Origin: Streptococcus infantis | GTDB taxonomy: Bacteria > Bacillota > Bacilli > Lactobacillales > Streptococcaceae | Length of the DNA: 64,000 nucleotides | Reading direction: 5' to 3' | NCBI RefSeq assembly: GCF_019929575.1 | Contig: NZ_JAHZPU010000001.1 | Span: forward strand, 147,842 to 211,841 | Shown: positions 55,918-64,000 of the stretch, one piece after another | Numbering within the stretch: position 1 is the first letter of the stretch | How the letters are laid out: each line of letters starts with the position of its first letter | Notes under the pieces: generated by a model | The model's input: the letters and a program-made list of their open reading frames with translations, nothing else | What the model was told of the DNA's origin: nothing | The model's database searches: none | Made by a program: the position numbers and the translations under genes

Positions 55918-57678
55918 TTATTCTTCTACTTCATCTTCTGTAAATTGACTGTTGTAGAGGTCAGCGTAGAATCCACCTTGAGCCATGAGCTCATCGTGAT
56001 TTCCTTGCTCGATGATATTTCCATCTTTCATGACCAAGATTAAGTCCGCATTACGGATAGTTGACAAGCGATGGGCGATGACAAAGGATGTGCGTCCTTC
56101 CATCAAACGGTCCATGGCTTTCTGAATCAACTCCTCTGTACGTGTATCGACTGAAGATGTCGCTTCGTCCAGAATCAAAAGTGGAGAATCTTTGAGAAGG
56201 GCACGAGCGATAGTCAAGAGCTGCTTCTGCCCGACTGACAAGGTCACCGTATCATCCAAGACTGTATCGTATCCATCTGGTAAGGTTGTGATAAAGTGGT
56301 GGATTCCTACTGCTTTGGCTGCTTCAATCACGCGCTCTTCACTAATCCCAGTTTGATTATAAATGAGATTGTCTCGAATAGTTCCTTCAAAGAGCCAGGT
56401 ATCCTGCAAGACCATTGAAAAGGCATCATGCACTTCCGAGCGTTTCATATTCTTGGTATCCACACCATCAATGCTAATGCTTCCCTTATCAATCTCATAA
56501 AATTTCATCAAGAGATTAACAATAGTCGTCTTCCCAGCTCCAGTCGGCCCGACAATGGCAACCTTTTGCCCTGCATGAGCTGTCGCAGAAAAATCATGAA
56601 TGATCGTTTTTTCAGGAGTATAGCCAAAGGCAACTCTGTCAAAGACCACATCACCCTTCATGTTGGTTAATTGTCTTTCCTTATGAGATTCGTCTTCCAT
56701 CTCAGCTTCACCCAAGAATTCAAAGACACGTGTCATGGCTGCACTAGCTTGTTGCAAGCTGGTAATCCCTTGAGCAATTTGTGATAAGGGTTGTGAGAAG
56801 GTACGAACATAAACCATAAAAGCTACGATAATCCCAATACTGATATGGCCTTCAAGAGCTAGAACTGCACCGACGATGATCACCAAAACATAGCTAAAGT
56901 TCCCAACAAAGATCATTGCTGGCATCATGATTCCAGAAATAAATTGAGATTTCCAAATACTATCATGTAGGTCTTGATTCAATCCTGCGAATGTTTCTTT
57001 AGTAGTATCCACAGCGTTATAGCTGGTCACCACATTGTGACCTGAGTACATTTCTTCCACATAACCATTGACAGCTGCTAGATTGTTTTGTTGGGCTTTA
57101 AAGTAGCCTTGTGACTTAGCCATAATGACTGAGACAGCAGCAAAACCTACAAGGGTTGAAACAACTGTTACCAATGCCAAAATCCAGTTCATGCCAAACA
57201 TGGTAATCAAAACAGCAATCAGTAGAAAGCTAGCTGAGATAACGGTCCCTAGACTTTGGTTGAGGGACTGTGCTGCTGTATCAACGTCATTGGTCACACG
57301 AGAAAGGGTGTCCCCTTGAGAATGACGGTCAAAATAAGCAAGTGGCAGACGGTTAATTTTTTCAGCAATGGCTGTCCGCAAGCGTTTTGAAAAATGTTGG
57401 ATACTCGTTGAAAAGATATAGGCTTGCGTATAGTTGAGAATGGCACCAAGTACATACAAAATTGCTAAAAAGCTGGCGATACTTGTTACAGCCCCTAAGT
57501 CGATTTCTGTAGCTAAACCATCTGAAATCAAGTTGGTGATTTCCTTAATCTTAGTTGGTCCATAAACAGTGATGATACTTGAACATACAGCAGCCACGAT
57601 AGCTACTAGTAGAGGAAGTTGGAGACCTGCTAGAAAAGGTTTACACTGTTTCCATATGGACATCTTCTTATTTTCCAT
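55918..57678 (-). CDS. Heterodimeric ABC exporter, second subunit (EfrB-like)
   Basis: A 586-residue exporter half: six helices (to ~330) followed by an ATPase domain. Walker A is GPTGAGKTTIV and Walker B ILDEATSSVD. The signature is LSVGQKQLL rather than LSGGQ, in the consensus-deviant form common in one half of heterodimeric multidrug exporters. The start at 57678 (AGGAGGAATTGG upstream) overlaps the partner gene by 11 nt. It is probably a drug or lipid-linked exporter under the MarR gene of the same operon. Confidence 0.9.
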   Translation of the reverse strand: MENKKMSIWKQCKPFLAGLQLPLLVAIVAAVCSSIITVYGPTKIKEITNLISDGLATEIDLGAVTSIASFLAILYVLGAILNYTQAYIFSTSIQHFSKRLRTAIAEKINRLPLAYFDRHSQGDTLSRVTNDVDTAAQSLNQSLGTVISASFLLIAVLITMFGMNWILALVTVVSTLVGFAAVSVIMAKSQGYFKAQQNNLAAVNGYVEEMYSGHNVVTSYNAVDTTKETFAGLNQDLHDSIWKSQFISGIMMPAMIFVGNFSYVLVIIVGAVLALEGHISIGIIVAFMVYVRTFSQPLSQIAQGITSLQQASAAMTRVFEFLGEAEMEDESHKERQLTNMKGDVVFDRVAFGYTPEKTIIHDFSATAHAGQKVAIVGPTGAGKTTIVNLLMKFYEIDKGSISIDGVDTKNMKRSEVHDAFSMVLQDTWLFEGTIRDNLIYNQTGISEERVIEAAKAVGIHHFITTLPDGYDTVLDDTVTLSVGQKQLLTIARALLKDSPLLILDEATSSVDTRTEELIQKAMDRLMEGRTSFVIAHRLSTIRNADLILVMKDGNIIEQGNHDELMAQGGFYADLYNSQFTEDEVEE

Positions 57679-59437
57679 GTTCCAATTCCTCCTTCGATAG
57701 TTGTGAATAGGCAATTTCTTGGTAAACTTCGTTGGTTGCAAGAAGTTCCTTGTGGGTGCCTTGTCCCACGACTTTACCCTGATCTAAGACTAAGATCAAG
57801 TCTGCGTCCATAATGGTTGAAATACGTTGGGCAACGATCAACTTGGTCATAGATTGTGTTTTTTCAGCTAGTTCTTGGCGCAAGATACGGTCTGTCTTGT
57901 AGTCCAAGGCTGAGAATGAATCATCAAAAATGAGAATCTCTGGCTTACGAGCCAAGGCACGCGCAATAGCCAACCGCTGTCTTTGTCCTCCTGAGAAGTT
58001 GGTCCCACCTTGGGCCACTTCTGAGTTTAGACCTGCTTCCTTATCCTCGATGAAGCTTTTAGACTGAGCCAACTCAAGAGCTTGCCACATAGCAGTCTTA
58101 CTTAGTGGGCTTTCTTGACTTTTACCGAAGTCTAGATTGCCTTTGACATTTCCTGAGAAAAGGACGGCTTTTTGTGGGATATAGCCGACTTTATTACGCA
58201 AATCTTCCAAGTCATAATCTTTCACATTGACACCATCGACTAGGATTTCTCCATCTGAAACGTCATAAAAACGAGGCAAAAGGTTAACCAAAGTAGATTT
58301 ACCAGAACCGGTCGAACCTATAAAAGCAATGGTTTGCCCTGCTTCTGCCTTGAAGCTGACATGTTCTACAACTGCTTCTGAGTTTTTAGAGTAACGGAAG
58401 GTTACGTCACGATATTCCACTTGACCTTTTACAGATGATTCTGCCGTCTGTGGTTGACTAGGATTTTCAATAGAAGAATACAAGTCTAGCACTTGATTGA
58501 TACGTCCTGCAGAAACCAAGGTACGAGGAAGGACGATAAAGAGAGCACCCATGAGCAAGAAGCCCATCACGACCTGCATGGCATAAGACATGAAGACCAC
58601 CATATCACTAAAGAGTGGTAGACGGTCTGTCAGGCTAGCATCATTGATGATATAGGCACCAATCCAGTAAATGGCTAGACTCAAACCGCTCGAAATCGCC
58701 ATCATAATGGGATTCATAATAGCCATCAATCGATTGACAAAGAGATTGAGACGAGTAACTTCCTCATTGGCTTCTTCAAATTTCTCATCCTGATAATCCT
58801 CAGCATTGTAAGCACGAACCACTCGAATCCCTGTCAAGCTTTCACGAGTGATACTATTGAGTTTATCTGTCAATTTCTGGATGACAGATTGTTTTGGAAA
58901 GGCTAGAGTCATGAGAACTGTTGTCATCAGAACATTGACGATAACAGCAACCACTACTGCCCAGAGCCAGTATTCAGATTTGCCAAGGATTTTTCCAATG
59001 GCCCAGATAGCCATAATAGGCCCTCGAGTGACCACTTGGAGTCCCATAGTAAAGAGCATTTGAATCTGCGTAATATCATTGGTCGTCCGAGTCAAAAGAC
59101 TAGGAATAGAGAAACGTTTGATCTCTGTCTGAGAGTAATCCAAGACACGATTAAAAATATCACTACGCAGATGAGCCGTGTAAGATGCTGCAACGCGAGC
59201 TGCAAAAAATCCAACTGTGACAGATGATAGGAAGGCCAAGAGTGACAAGCCCATCATGTTCATAGCTGGTGACCAAAGTGCATCCAACTGCGTCCCTGGT
59301 GTCCCAAGTAATGCTGTAATTTCTGAAATGTAAGTCGGTACTTCTAACTCTAGATAGACCGAGAAACAGGTAAAGAGTACAGTCAAGAGAATCATTCCCC
59401 ACTCTTTTCCTGTGATACGCTTAGCGAGTTTCTTCAT
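57668..59437 (-). CDS. Heterodimeric ABC exporter, first subunit (EfrA-like)
   Basis: A 589-residue exporter half with six helices and an ATPase domain. Walker A is GSTGSGKSTLV, the signature FSGGQRQRLAIARAL. The Walker B segment ILIFDDSFSALD has Asp where the catalytic Glu normally follows, marking the degenerate ATP site of a heterodimer. Its partner has a normal Glu (ILDEATSS). It overlaps the MarR gene by 17 nt at its start. Confidence 0.9.
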   Translation of the reverse strand: MKKLAKRITGKEWGMILLTVLFTCFSVYLELEVPTYISEITALLGTPGTQLDALWSPAMNMMGLSLLAFLSSVTVGFFAARVAASYTAHLRSDIFNRVLDYSQTEIKRFSIPSLLTRTTNDITQIQMLFTMGLQVVTRGPIMAIWAIGKILGKSEYWLWAVVVAVIVNVLMTTVLMTLAFPKQSVIQKLTDKLNSITRESLTGIRVVRAYNAEDYQDEKFEEANEEVTRLNLFVNRLMAIMNPIMMAISSGLSLAIYWIGAYIINDASLTDRLPLFSDMVVFMSYAMQVVMGFLLMGALFIVLPRTLVSAGRINQVLDLYSSIENPSQPQTAESSVKGQVEYRDVTFRYSKNSEAVVEHVSFKAEAGQTIAFIGSTGSGKSTLVNLLPRFYDVSDGEILVDGVNVKDYDLEDLRNKVGYIPQKAVLFSGNVKGNLDFGKSQESPLSKTAMWQALELAQSKSFIEDKEAGLNSEVAQGGTNFSGGQRQRLAIARALARKPEILIFDDSFSALDYKTDRILRQELAEKTQSMTKLIVAQRISTIMDADLILVLDQGKVVGQGTHKELLATNEVYQEIAYSQLSKEELEHGK

Positions 59438-59882
59438 CTTCCCCTCCTATTTTTTCTACATTGGCTTGTAATTGCCCCATGACTTCCTCAAAAATAGCTA
59501 GTTTTTCCTCAGATACTCCATCGAGTAAACTGCGGTCAATTCGATCAAAGAAAGACTTGACCTGCTTCATTTGAGAGCGAGATTTTTCAGTCAAATGAAC
59601 AAATTTTGCTCGTTTATCACTTGGGCTTGCCTCCAACTCTACCAAACCATTTTGCACCATACGCTTCACTAAATTGCTGGCAACTGACTTGGTGACATTG
59701 AGTTCTTGTTCAATATCCTTGATAAGTGTCAATTCTTGATCCTGCTCACGACGATCTAAAAAACGGAGAACCTGTCCTTGCGGCCCACCCATAAATTCGA
59801 TACCACAACGCTTGGCTTCCTTTTGTACCATGAGGTGAACCTGATGCCCAAAACGTTTAAAGACCAACATCGGTTTATCCAT
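59421..59882 (-). CDS. MarR family regulator of the ABC exporter
   Basis: A 153-residue winged-helix protein. Recognition region LNVTKSVASNLVKRMVQNGLVE and wing ASPSDKRAKFVHLTEKS are typical. It is first in the operon with the exporter and overlaps it. Two palindromes in the promoter region suggest autorepression. Export substrates may be the inducer. Confidence 0.9.
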   Translation of the reverse strand: MDKPMLVFKRFGHQVHLMVQKEAKRCGIEFMGGPQGQVLRFLDRREQDQELTLIKDIEQELNVTKSVASNLVKRMVQNGLVELEASPSDKRAKFVHLTEKSRSQMKQVKSFFDRIDRSLLDGVSEEKLAIFEEVMGQLQANVEKIGGEDEETR

Positions 59883-59907
59883 GTTTTCTCCCTTCTAAAT
59901 AAAAATA

Positions 59908-59921
59908 GTTCTCTAGAGAAC
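59908..59921. promoter_or_regulatory. MarR operator 1 (perfect palindrome)
   Basis: GTTCTCTAGAGAAC, a perfect 14-bp palindrome in the 5' leader between the promoter and the MarR start. Confidence 0.7.
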
Positions 59922-59942
59922 AATTAAGTTTCAACGAGAACT

Positions 59943-59970
59943 ATTTTATCATTTTCAACTAAGATGTCAA
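59943..59970 (-). promoter_or_regulatory. Promoter of the MarR-ABC exporter operon
   Basis: On the minus strand TTGACA (59965-59970), a 16-nt spacer and TAAAAT (59943-59948). Confidence 0.8.
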
Positions 59971-59976
59971 GAAAAA

Positions 59977-59992
59977 AGTTTCCTAGAGAACT
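59977..59992. promoter_or_regulatory. MarR operator 2
   Basis: AGTTTCCTAGAGAACT shares the CTAGAGAAC half with operator 1 and is nearly palindromic. It sits between the two divergent -35 boxes, 6 bp from the leftward one and 13 bp from the rightward one, so it could affect both genes. Confidence 0.6.
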
Positions 59993-60005
59993 ATCTAAGT
60001 AGAAA

Positions 60006-60034
60006 TTGACATTAGGTAGTATTTTATCTATAAT
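60006..60034 (+). promoter_or_regulatory. Consensus promoter of the divergent membrane-protein gene
   Basis: TTGACA, a 17-nt spacer and TATAAT: a perfect match to the sigma-A consensus. It excludes the ATG at 60006 as a start. Confidence 0.85.
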
Positions 60035-60089
60035 AAACACTATCTCACATAGATACGAATCCAGTTTACTAGAAATGAGAAATTCACAC

Positions 60090-60764
60090 ATGAAACAAAA
60101 AGAACAGAAAATCTTAGGAATCCTTGCCATCATCTTTGGAACCCTGGCACTTCTTGGTTCTTGGATACCTATCGTCAACATCCTATCATTTTTCCTTGCC
60201 ATTGCCACTTTGATTTTAGGAGTTTCTGGCATTGCCATCAATCTCAGAAACCGTAAAACATTGGCTATCATCGGAACAACCTTAGGTCTTATTTCCATTG
60301 TCCTTGTTTTAATCACTCAAGTTCTATCTACTAATATCTTTACTGATTTCGCCAGAACCTTTAGTCACCCCTATAGAAACATCACTTCTTCAACTGATGC
60401 TGAAGATTATGGTGAACTTCCTGATAGTAGTATAGGCGAGGAAGATGACGAGGAGGATACTGAATACTTCACTTGGAGCCAGGAACAGTTCGATGCCTTG
60501 GTAGAAGGGGACACTTCTGATAGTGGGAAAGGTGGCAGCAACTACAAAGATATTATCAGGAAACACGGAATCCCAGATTCAGAAACAGATTCAGTTATGG
60601 GAGACTACGAAATAAAAAGAATCACCTATCTCTCCATCGGTTCAGATCCTAAGACAGTTGTGCTCACGTTCGTCAAACAAGAAAATGGCCAGTTTCTTCT
60701 AATCCGTAAATTTGCTGTCGGACTGGACCGAAAAGAACAATCTGATTCTGGAGTGAAGGTTTAA
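60090..60764 (+). CDS. DUF4190-like membrane protein with acidic linker
   Basis: A 224-residue protein. Two close hydrophobic hairpins at ~8-70 (ILGILAIIFGTLALLGSWIP, LAIIGTTLGLISIVLVLI) resemble DUF4190-type membrane anchors. A very acidic linker (GEEDDEEDTEYF) and a C-terminal soluble domain follow, with YKDIIRKHGIPDSETDSVMGDY, similar to small lipoprotein-type domains facing outside. Function unknown. The start at 60090 has only weak GAGAAA upstream. It is divergent from the MarR-ABC operon and may share its regulation. Confidence 0.7.
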   Translation: MKQKEQKILGILAIIFGTLALLGSWIPIVNILSFFLAIATLILGVSGIAINLRNRKTLAIIGTTLGLISIVLVLITQVLSTNIFTDFARTFSHPYRNITSSTDAEDYGELPDSSIGEEDDEEDTEYFTWSQEQFDALVEGDTSDSGKGGSNYKDIIRKHGIPDSETDSVMGDYEIKRITYLSIGSDPKTVVLTFVKQENGQFLLIRKFAVGLDRKEQSDSGVKV

Positions 60765-60942
60765 CATAACTAAAAAAGGTGCTGAAACAACAATCGGTAG
60801 ACCTAGTCTCCATTTCCAAATCCCAGCATCACGATATTTCCACAATCCATTGGATTATAGACGATTGTAGATTACTAATAACGTTTTGAGCAAAAGAGAT
60901 TTTTGCCTCTTTCCTGCCCCTCTTGTCATCACAAGATAAACA

Positions 60943-60980
60943 AACCCCTTGAAAATATTGAATTTTCAAAGGGGTTATTT
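60943..60980. terminator. Bidirectional terminator, DUF4190-like gene / yebC
   Basis: AACCCCTTGAAAAT-ATTGA-ATTTTCAAAGGGGTT with T-rich flanks, adjoining the yebC stop. Confidence 0.88.
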
Positions 60981-60986
60981 TTATTC

Positions 60987-61703
60987 TTAGAATCCGTCTA
61001 CGTTTGTGTAGATTTTTTGTACGTCTTCGTCGTCTTCAAGGACTCCGTAAAGTTTTTCAAATGTTGCAAGGTCATCACCTGACAACTCAACTTCTGATTG
61101 AGGAATCATTTCTAATTCAGTTACTTGGAATTCTTCAATACCAGATTCACGCAAGGCAACGATAGCCTTGTGAAGGTCAGTTGGAGCTGTGTAAACAGTG
61201 ATTGTTCCTTCTTCTGCTTCTACATCGTCTACATCGACATCTGCTTCAAGCAAGAGTTCAAAGATAGCATCCGCATCTTCACCTGCAAAGACGATAACAC
61301 CTTTGTTGTCAAAGAGGTAAGAGACAGAACCTGAAGCTCCCATATTTCCGCCGTTTTTACCAAAAGCAGCACGAACATTCGCAGCTGTACGGTTGACGTT
61401 TGAAGTCAAAGTATCAACGATCAACATAGAACCATTTGGTCCAAATCCTTCGTAACGTCCTTCTGTAAAGGTTTCGTCTGTGTTTCCTTTTGCTTTATCG
61501 ATTGCTTTATCAATAACGTGTTTTGGCACTTGCGCTTGTTTGGCACGATCGATAACGAATTTCAAAGCAGTGTTTAGTTCTGGATCTGGTTCACCTTTTT
61601 TAGCTGCCACATAGATTTCTACACCAAATTTTGCATATACTTTAGAGTTAGCTCCATCTTTAGCCGTTTTCTTAGCTACGATATTGGCCCATTTACGTCC
61701 CAT
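60987..61703 (-). CDS. yebC: YebC/PmpR family protein
   Basis: A 238-residue cytoplasmic protein. [20 protein letters not shown], the central [19 protein letters not shown] and [17 protein letters not shown] are the family hallmarks. It was long described as a transcription regulator. More recent work, as I recall it, assigns YebC-type proteins a role in relieving ribosome stalling. It is transcribed alone, with a strong terminator shared with the convergent gene. Confidence 0.95.
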   Translation of the reverse strand: MGRKWANIVAKKTAKDGANSKVYAKFGVEIYVAAKKGEPDPELNTALKFVIDRAKQAQVPKHVIDKAIDKAKGNTDETFTEGRYEGFGPNGSMLIVDTLTSNVNRTAANVRAAFGKNGGNMGASGSVSYLFDNKGVIVFAGEDADAIFELLLEADVDVDDVEAEEGTITVYTAPTDLHKAIVALRESGIEEFQVTELEMIPQSEVELSGDDLATFEKLYGVLEDDEDVQKIYTNVDGF

Positions 61704-61799
61704 TAGGAATCTCCTTTTTTCACATTTTAATCTTTCTTATTATAACACAAGTCTATCCGATTTTCACTAGAGGAAATGGATTTTCTTTAGTAAATTAAG

Positions 61800-63170
61800 C
61801 TAGGATTTCCCGCCAGTAGCCAAGAGTTTTTTGCCTTCTTTGATCCATGGATGTTTGGAAAGTGAGAAGTAAAGTTGGGCAGTCATAACTAGCCAGAGAA
61901 GGGGCTCACATAGAATCACACCTGTATAACCTGTCCAATGAATAATCCAAACCACAAAAATAATTTTCCCAAACAACTCGATAAAGCTAGATACGAGGGG
62001 CAAGAGTTTTTGCCCTAGCCCCTGTAAGCTATTTCTATAGATCAATAAAAGACTCAAAAACGGATAGAATACAGAACTGATGCGTAGGTACAAAGTCCCG
62101 TTTTCAATCAGATAACCATCTGTCGAACTTGCTAGGAAAGAAACCAGACTAGGACTTGCAAAAAATAGAAATACACATGCAAAGCTTGCCCAAGCCATAC
62201 TGATATAACTCCCTAGTCGAAGACCGTGGACAATGCGATCTGGACGTTTTGCACCAAAGTTTTGAGAGATAAAAGTCGTCATCGATGCTGAGATAGCCGT
62301 CATTGGCAATAAGGCAAAGGCCATGATTCGGCGTGCTGCTGTCTGAGCGCTGATAATGACTGCTCCAAAACTATTGACAGAGGATTGCAAAATAACACTT
62401 CCGACAGAGACGATTGAACCCATCAAGCCCATGGCTAGTCCCTGCTCTAAGAGATCGATATATAGGACCTTATTCCATTTAAAATCCTTCAACCTAGGAA
62501 GGAGCTCTGGAACACTCTTTCGGATATAGAGATAACAAAGGATAGCTGACAAACCTTGCGAGATAATGGTTGCAAGACCAGCAGATTGAACACCTAACTG
62601 CAATTGTGTAATAAAATACAAATCCAGAATGACATTAACGATGGCTGAGAAAATAAGAAAACCAAGCGCAGCAAGGCTATCACCAACAGAGCGTAGCAAA
62701 CCTGCAAAAAGATTATAAGCAAAGCTCACTCCCACACAAGTAACAATCATGGAGATATATTCATAGGATTGGGGGAGAATTTCTGCAGGTGTTTCTAGGT
62801 ACTGTAAGAGTGGATAAAGACCAAAAAAGCCCATCAACATGACAAGCACACTCAAGATAATCCCTAAAATCCAAGTTGCTGCGACAGCTTCCTTAATCTT
62901 TTCAAAATTACGAGCGCCGTAGAGACGTGCAATAACAACCCCCATCCCATTTCCAACACCGAGGGCAAAGCCGATAATCAAATCAAAAATGGCTGTCGTT
63001 GCTCCGACTGCCGCCAATGAATCTTGCCCTAAAAAACGCCCAACAATCAAGATATCAGCTGTATTGTATAGTTGCTGAAAGATATTGGACAGTAGAATCG
63101 GTAATGCAAAACTAATTAGCGCGGGAAGGATGGGACCATGAATCAGGTCCACCGTTGATTTTTTATTCAT
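61800..63170 (-). CDS. MATE family efflux transporter (second)
   Basis: A 456-residue transporter with twelve helices. It begins MNKKSTVDLIHGPILPALIS and has FQQLYNTADILIVGRFLGQDSLAAVG, the typical MATE entry of the VmrA/DinF-like branch. The internal repeat is visible at LGQGLAMGLMGSIVSVGS-like sequence near 230. Substrate unknown. It is distinct from the MATE at 3732-5012. There is no ribosome binding site; a TTGTTC-N17-TATAAT promoter ends 6 nt before ATG, indicating a leaderless message. Confidence 0.9.
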   Translation of the reverse strand: MNKKSTVDLIHGPILPALISFALPILLSNIFQQLYNTADILIVGRFLGQDSLAAVGATTAIFDLIIGFALGVGNGMGVVIARLYGARNFEKIKEAVAATWILGIILSVLVMLMGFFGLYPLLQYLETPAEILPQSYEYISMIVTCVGVSFAYNLFAGLLRSVGDSLAALGFLIFSAIVNVILDLYFITQLQLGVQSAGLATIISQGLSAILCYLYIRKSVPELLPRLKDFKWNKVLYIDLLEQGLAMGLMGSIVSVGSVILQSSVNSFGAVIISAQTAARRIMAFALLPMTAISASMTTFISQNFGAKRPDRIVHGLRLGSYISMAWASFACVFLFFASPSLVSFLASSTDGYLIENGTLYLRISSVFYPFLSLLLIYRNSLQGLGQKLLPLVSSFIELFGKIIFVVWIIHWTGYTGVILCEPLLWLVMTAQLYFSLSKHPWIKEGKKLLATGGKS

Positions 63171-63176
63171 AAGGCT

Positions 63177-63205
63177 ATTATATCAGCTTTCTAGTAGGGG
63201 AACAA
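63177..63205 (-). promoter_or_regulatory. Promoter of the second MATE gene (leaderless start)
   Basis: On the minus strand TTGTTC (63200-63205), 17 nt, TATAAT (63177-63182, preceded by TG), then AGCCTT and ATG. Confidence 0.7.
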
Positions 63206-63278
63206 GGGAGTTTGGATAAGAAAGCGTTGCCTAGATACAAACAATCTGGTATAATCGTGACAGAAAAGGAGGCTATGT

Positions 63279-63833
63279 ATGAGCTTAACAAGCCAGTTAA
63301 TTACAGATGTATTCCCAGACCTTGAAAAAGTCGACCAATTAAACAAGGAAGCCTTTCCTGAAGAAGAACGGGTCTCTTTGAAAGAATTTTTAAGTTACCA
63401 GGATAGAGATGATGCTCACTTTTTCGCTTTCTATAACGAGGAAGAATTTGTCGGCTTCGCTTTTGCCATTTCCAACCAAAAAGCTTTCTACATTAGCTTC
63501 TTTGCCATTATGCCCCATCTCCGTAGTCATGGCTACGGGAGAGAAATCATTGAAAAACTCATTGATTTTTACCAACGTACCATGATTCTTGAAGTAGAGC
63601 GATTGGACGAAGACTGTGATAATCTCGAACAACGAAAGGCCCGCATGGACTTTTACCTACAAAATGGTTTTAAAACTGCCAACGCTCTTTTAGAATACGA
63701 GGGAATGAGTTTTGAAATTCTCTATCGCGGTGACCATTTTGATGAAGAAGCCTATCGCAATATCTTTCAAAAATTGCAAGAAGAGAATTACTTTGACTTC
63801 CACATTGAGTACCGTCGCTTTAGTGAACACTAA
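63279..63833 (+). CDS. GNAT family N-acetyltransferase
   Basis: A 184-residue acetyltransferase. The central fold is FVGFAFAISNQKAFYISFFAI, with the acetyl-CoA loop HLRSHGYGREIIEKLIDFY and a C-terminal motif around MDFYLQNGFKTANALLEYEG. Substrate unknown. AAGGAGG lies 7 nt before ATG, with TATAAT close upstream (short leader). It is divergent from the MATE gene. Confidence 0.87.
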   Translation: MSLTSQLITDVFPDLEKVDQLNKEAFPEEERVSLKEFLSYQDRDDAHFFAFYNEEEFVGFAFAISNQKAFYISFFAIMPHLRSHGYGREIIEKLIDFYQRTMILEVERLDEDCDNLEQRKARMDFYLQNGFKTANALLEYEGMSFEILYRGDHFDEEAYRNIFQKLQEENYFDFHIEYRRFSEH

Positions 63834-63893
63834 TCTAGATTGCAACTTTGAATCTCCATTAAAGATTTGTAATTTTCTCTATAACCGATATAC

Positions 63894-63921
63894 AATCACC
63901 TATCGCAGGTGATTTTTTATT
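63894..63921 (+). terminator. Terminator after the GNAT gene
   Basis: AATCACCT-ATCGC-AGGTGATT followed by TTTTATTTT, ~60 nt after the stop codon. Confidence 0.88.
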
Positions 63922-63924
63922 TTC

Positions 63925-64000
63925 CCCAATTGTCAAGTCAAGTGCAACAAAGTTGTTCCTCTGATTAAGCGAGTATCTTTCAAGCTGTTTGAGCTGACTC
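63925..64000 (-). other. Unresolved right edge, possibly the end of a mobile-element gene
   Basis: On the minus strand one frame is open to the window edge and reads ERYSLNQRNNFVALDLTI, while another ends GTTLLHLT-stop. Such endings recall IS30-type transposase ends in streptococci, but I cannot confirm this from 76 bases. Confidence 0.2.

Noticed and set aside
60006..60089. Longer start of the DUF4190-like protein at 60006
   Set aside because: That ATG overlaps the consensus promoter TTGACA-N17-TATAAT, so it is not transcribed.
60765..60942. Intergenic stretch between the DUF4190-like gene and yebC as a possible RNA gene
   Set aside because: I see no promoter, conserved motif or convincing fold apart from the bidirectional terminator at its end.

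Overview
The window is a chromosomal stretch from a Mitis-group Streptococcus (S. mitis / S. oralis / S. pneumoniae relatives). The evidence is four BOX repeats, three CiaR-controlled csRNA genes, a PBP1B-type penicillin-binding protein, a mannose PTS manLMN operon, and the gene order uppS-cdsA-rseP-proS-beta-glucosidase, all of which match what I know of this group. The DNA is low-GC with dense operons and many extended -10 promoters (TGnTATAAT). No tRNA, rRNA, CRISPR array, prophage or complete insertion sequence was recognised.

Layout. 1-8 kb: a cut-off DUF1304 membrane gene with its MarR regulator, a DUF2262 protein, a secreted LysM protein, a HAD phosphatase with a MATE exporter, thrC, and a glutamate-cysteine-ligase-like gene, all on the minus strand. 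8-12.5 kb (plus): adhP with a Rex-like operator, then manLMN. 12.7-22.7 kb (minus): pepC, an RsuA-type pseudouridine synthase, a nucleotidyltransferase-fold gene, ruvB, an ABC transporter whose permease start is frameshifted, two GNATs and leuS. Three csRNA genes are interleaved here, each with a CiaR direct-repeat promoter. 22.9-31.7 kb (plus): gpsA-galU, pbp1b with an asparagine-rich tail, an EamA exporter, dapH with an M20 deacetylase, a 5-formyl-THF cyclo-ligase and a rhomboid. 31.9-39.6 kb (minus): an LLM flavoprotein, a GH1 beta-glucosidase, and proS-rseP-cdsA-uppS.

39.7-47.3 kb (plus) is the most unusual part. After a small helix-hairpin-helix protein comes a valine T-box riboswitch that leads flavin reductase, GNAT, an AT-rich RES-domain gene and valS. 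Immediately after the valS terminator is an AT-rich darT-darG-type toxin-antitoxin pair. valS is therefore flanked by two modules predicted to act through NAD+ chemistry, one of them apparently under valine-tRNA control. The RES gene start also contains an A8 tract that puts the best start codon out of frame.

47.4-64 kb: on the minus strand, a NarL-type two-component system with its ABC transporter and two small membrane proteins, fakA with an Asp23 protein, rpmB, a LytTR/LiaF-like pair, a PAP2 phosphatase, DUF2200, and a heterodimeric ABC exporter with its MarR regulator. A divergent plus-strand membrane protein lies beyond two MarR-type palindromes. Then come yebC and a second MATE exporter on the minus strand, and a GNAT on the plus strand. 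Several genes (RsuA-type, ruvB, EamA, second MATE) have a -10 box exactly 6 nt before ATG, which suggests leaderless transcripts.
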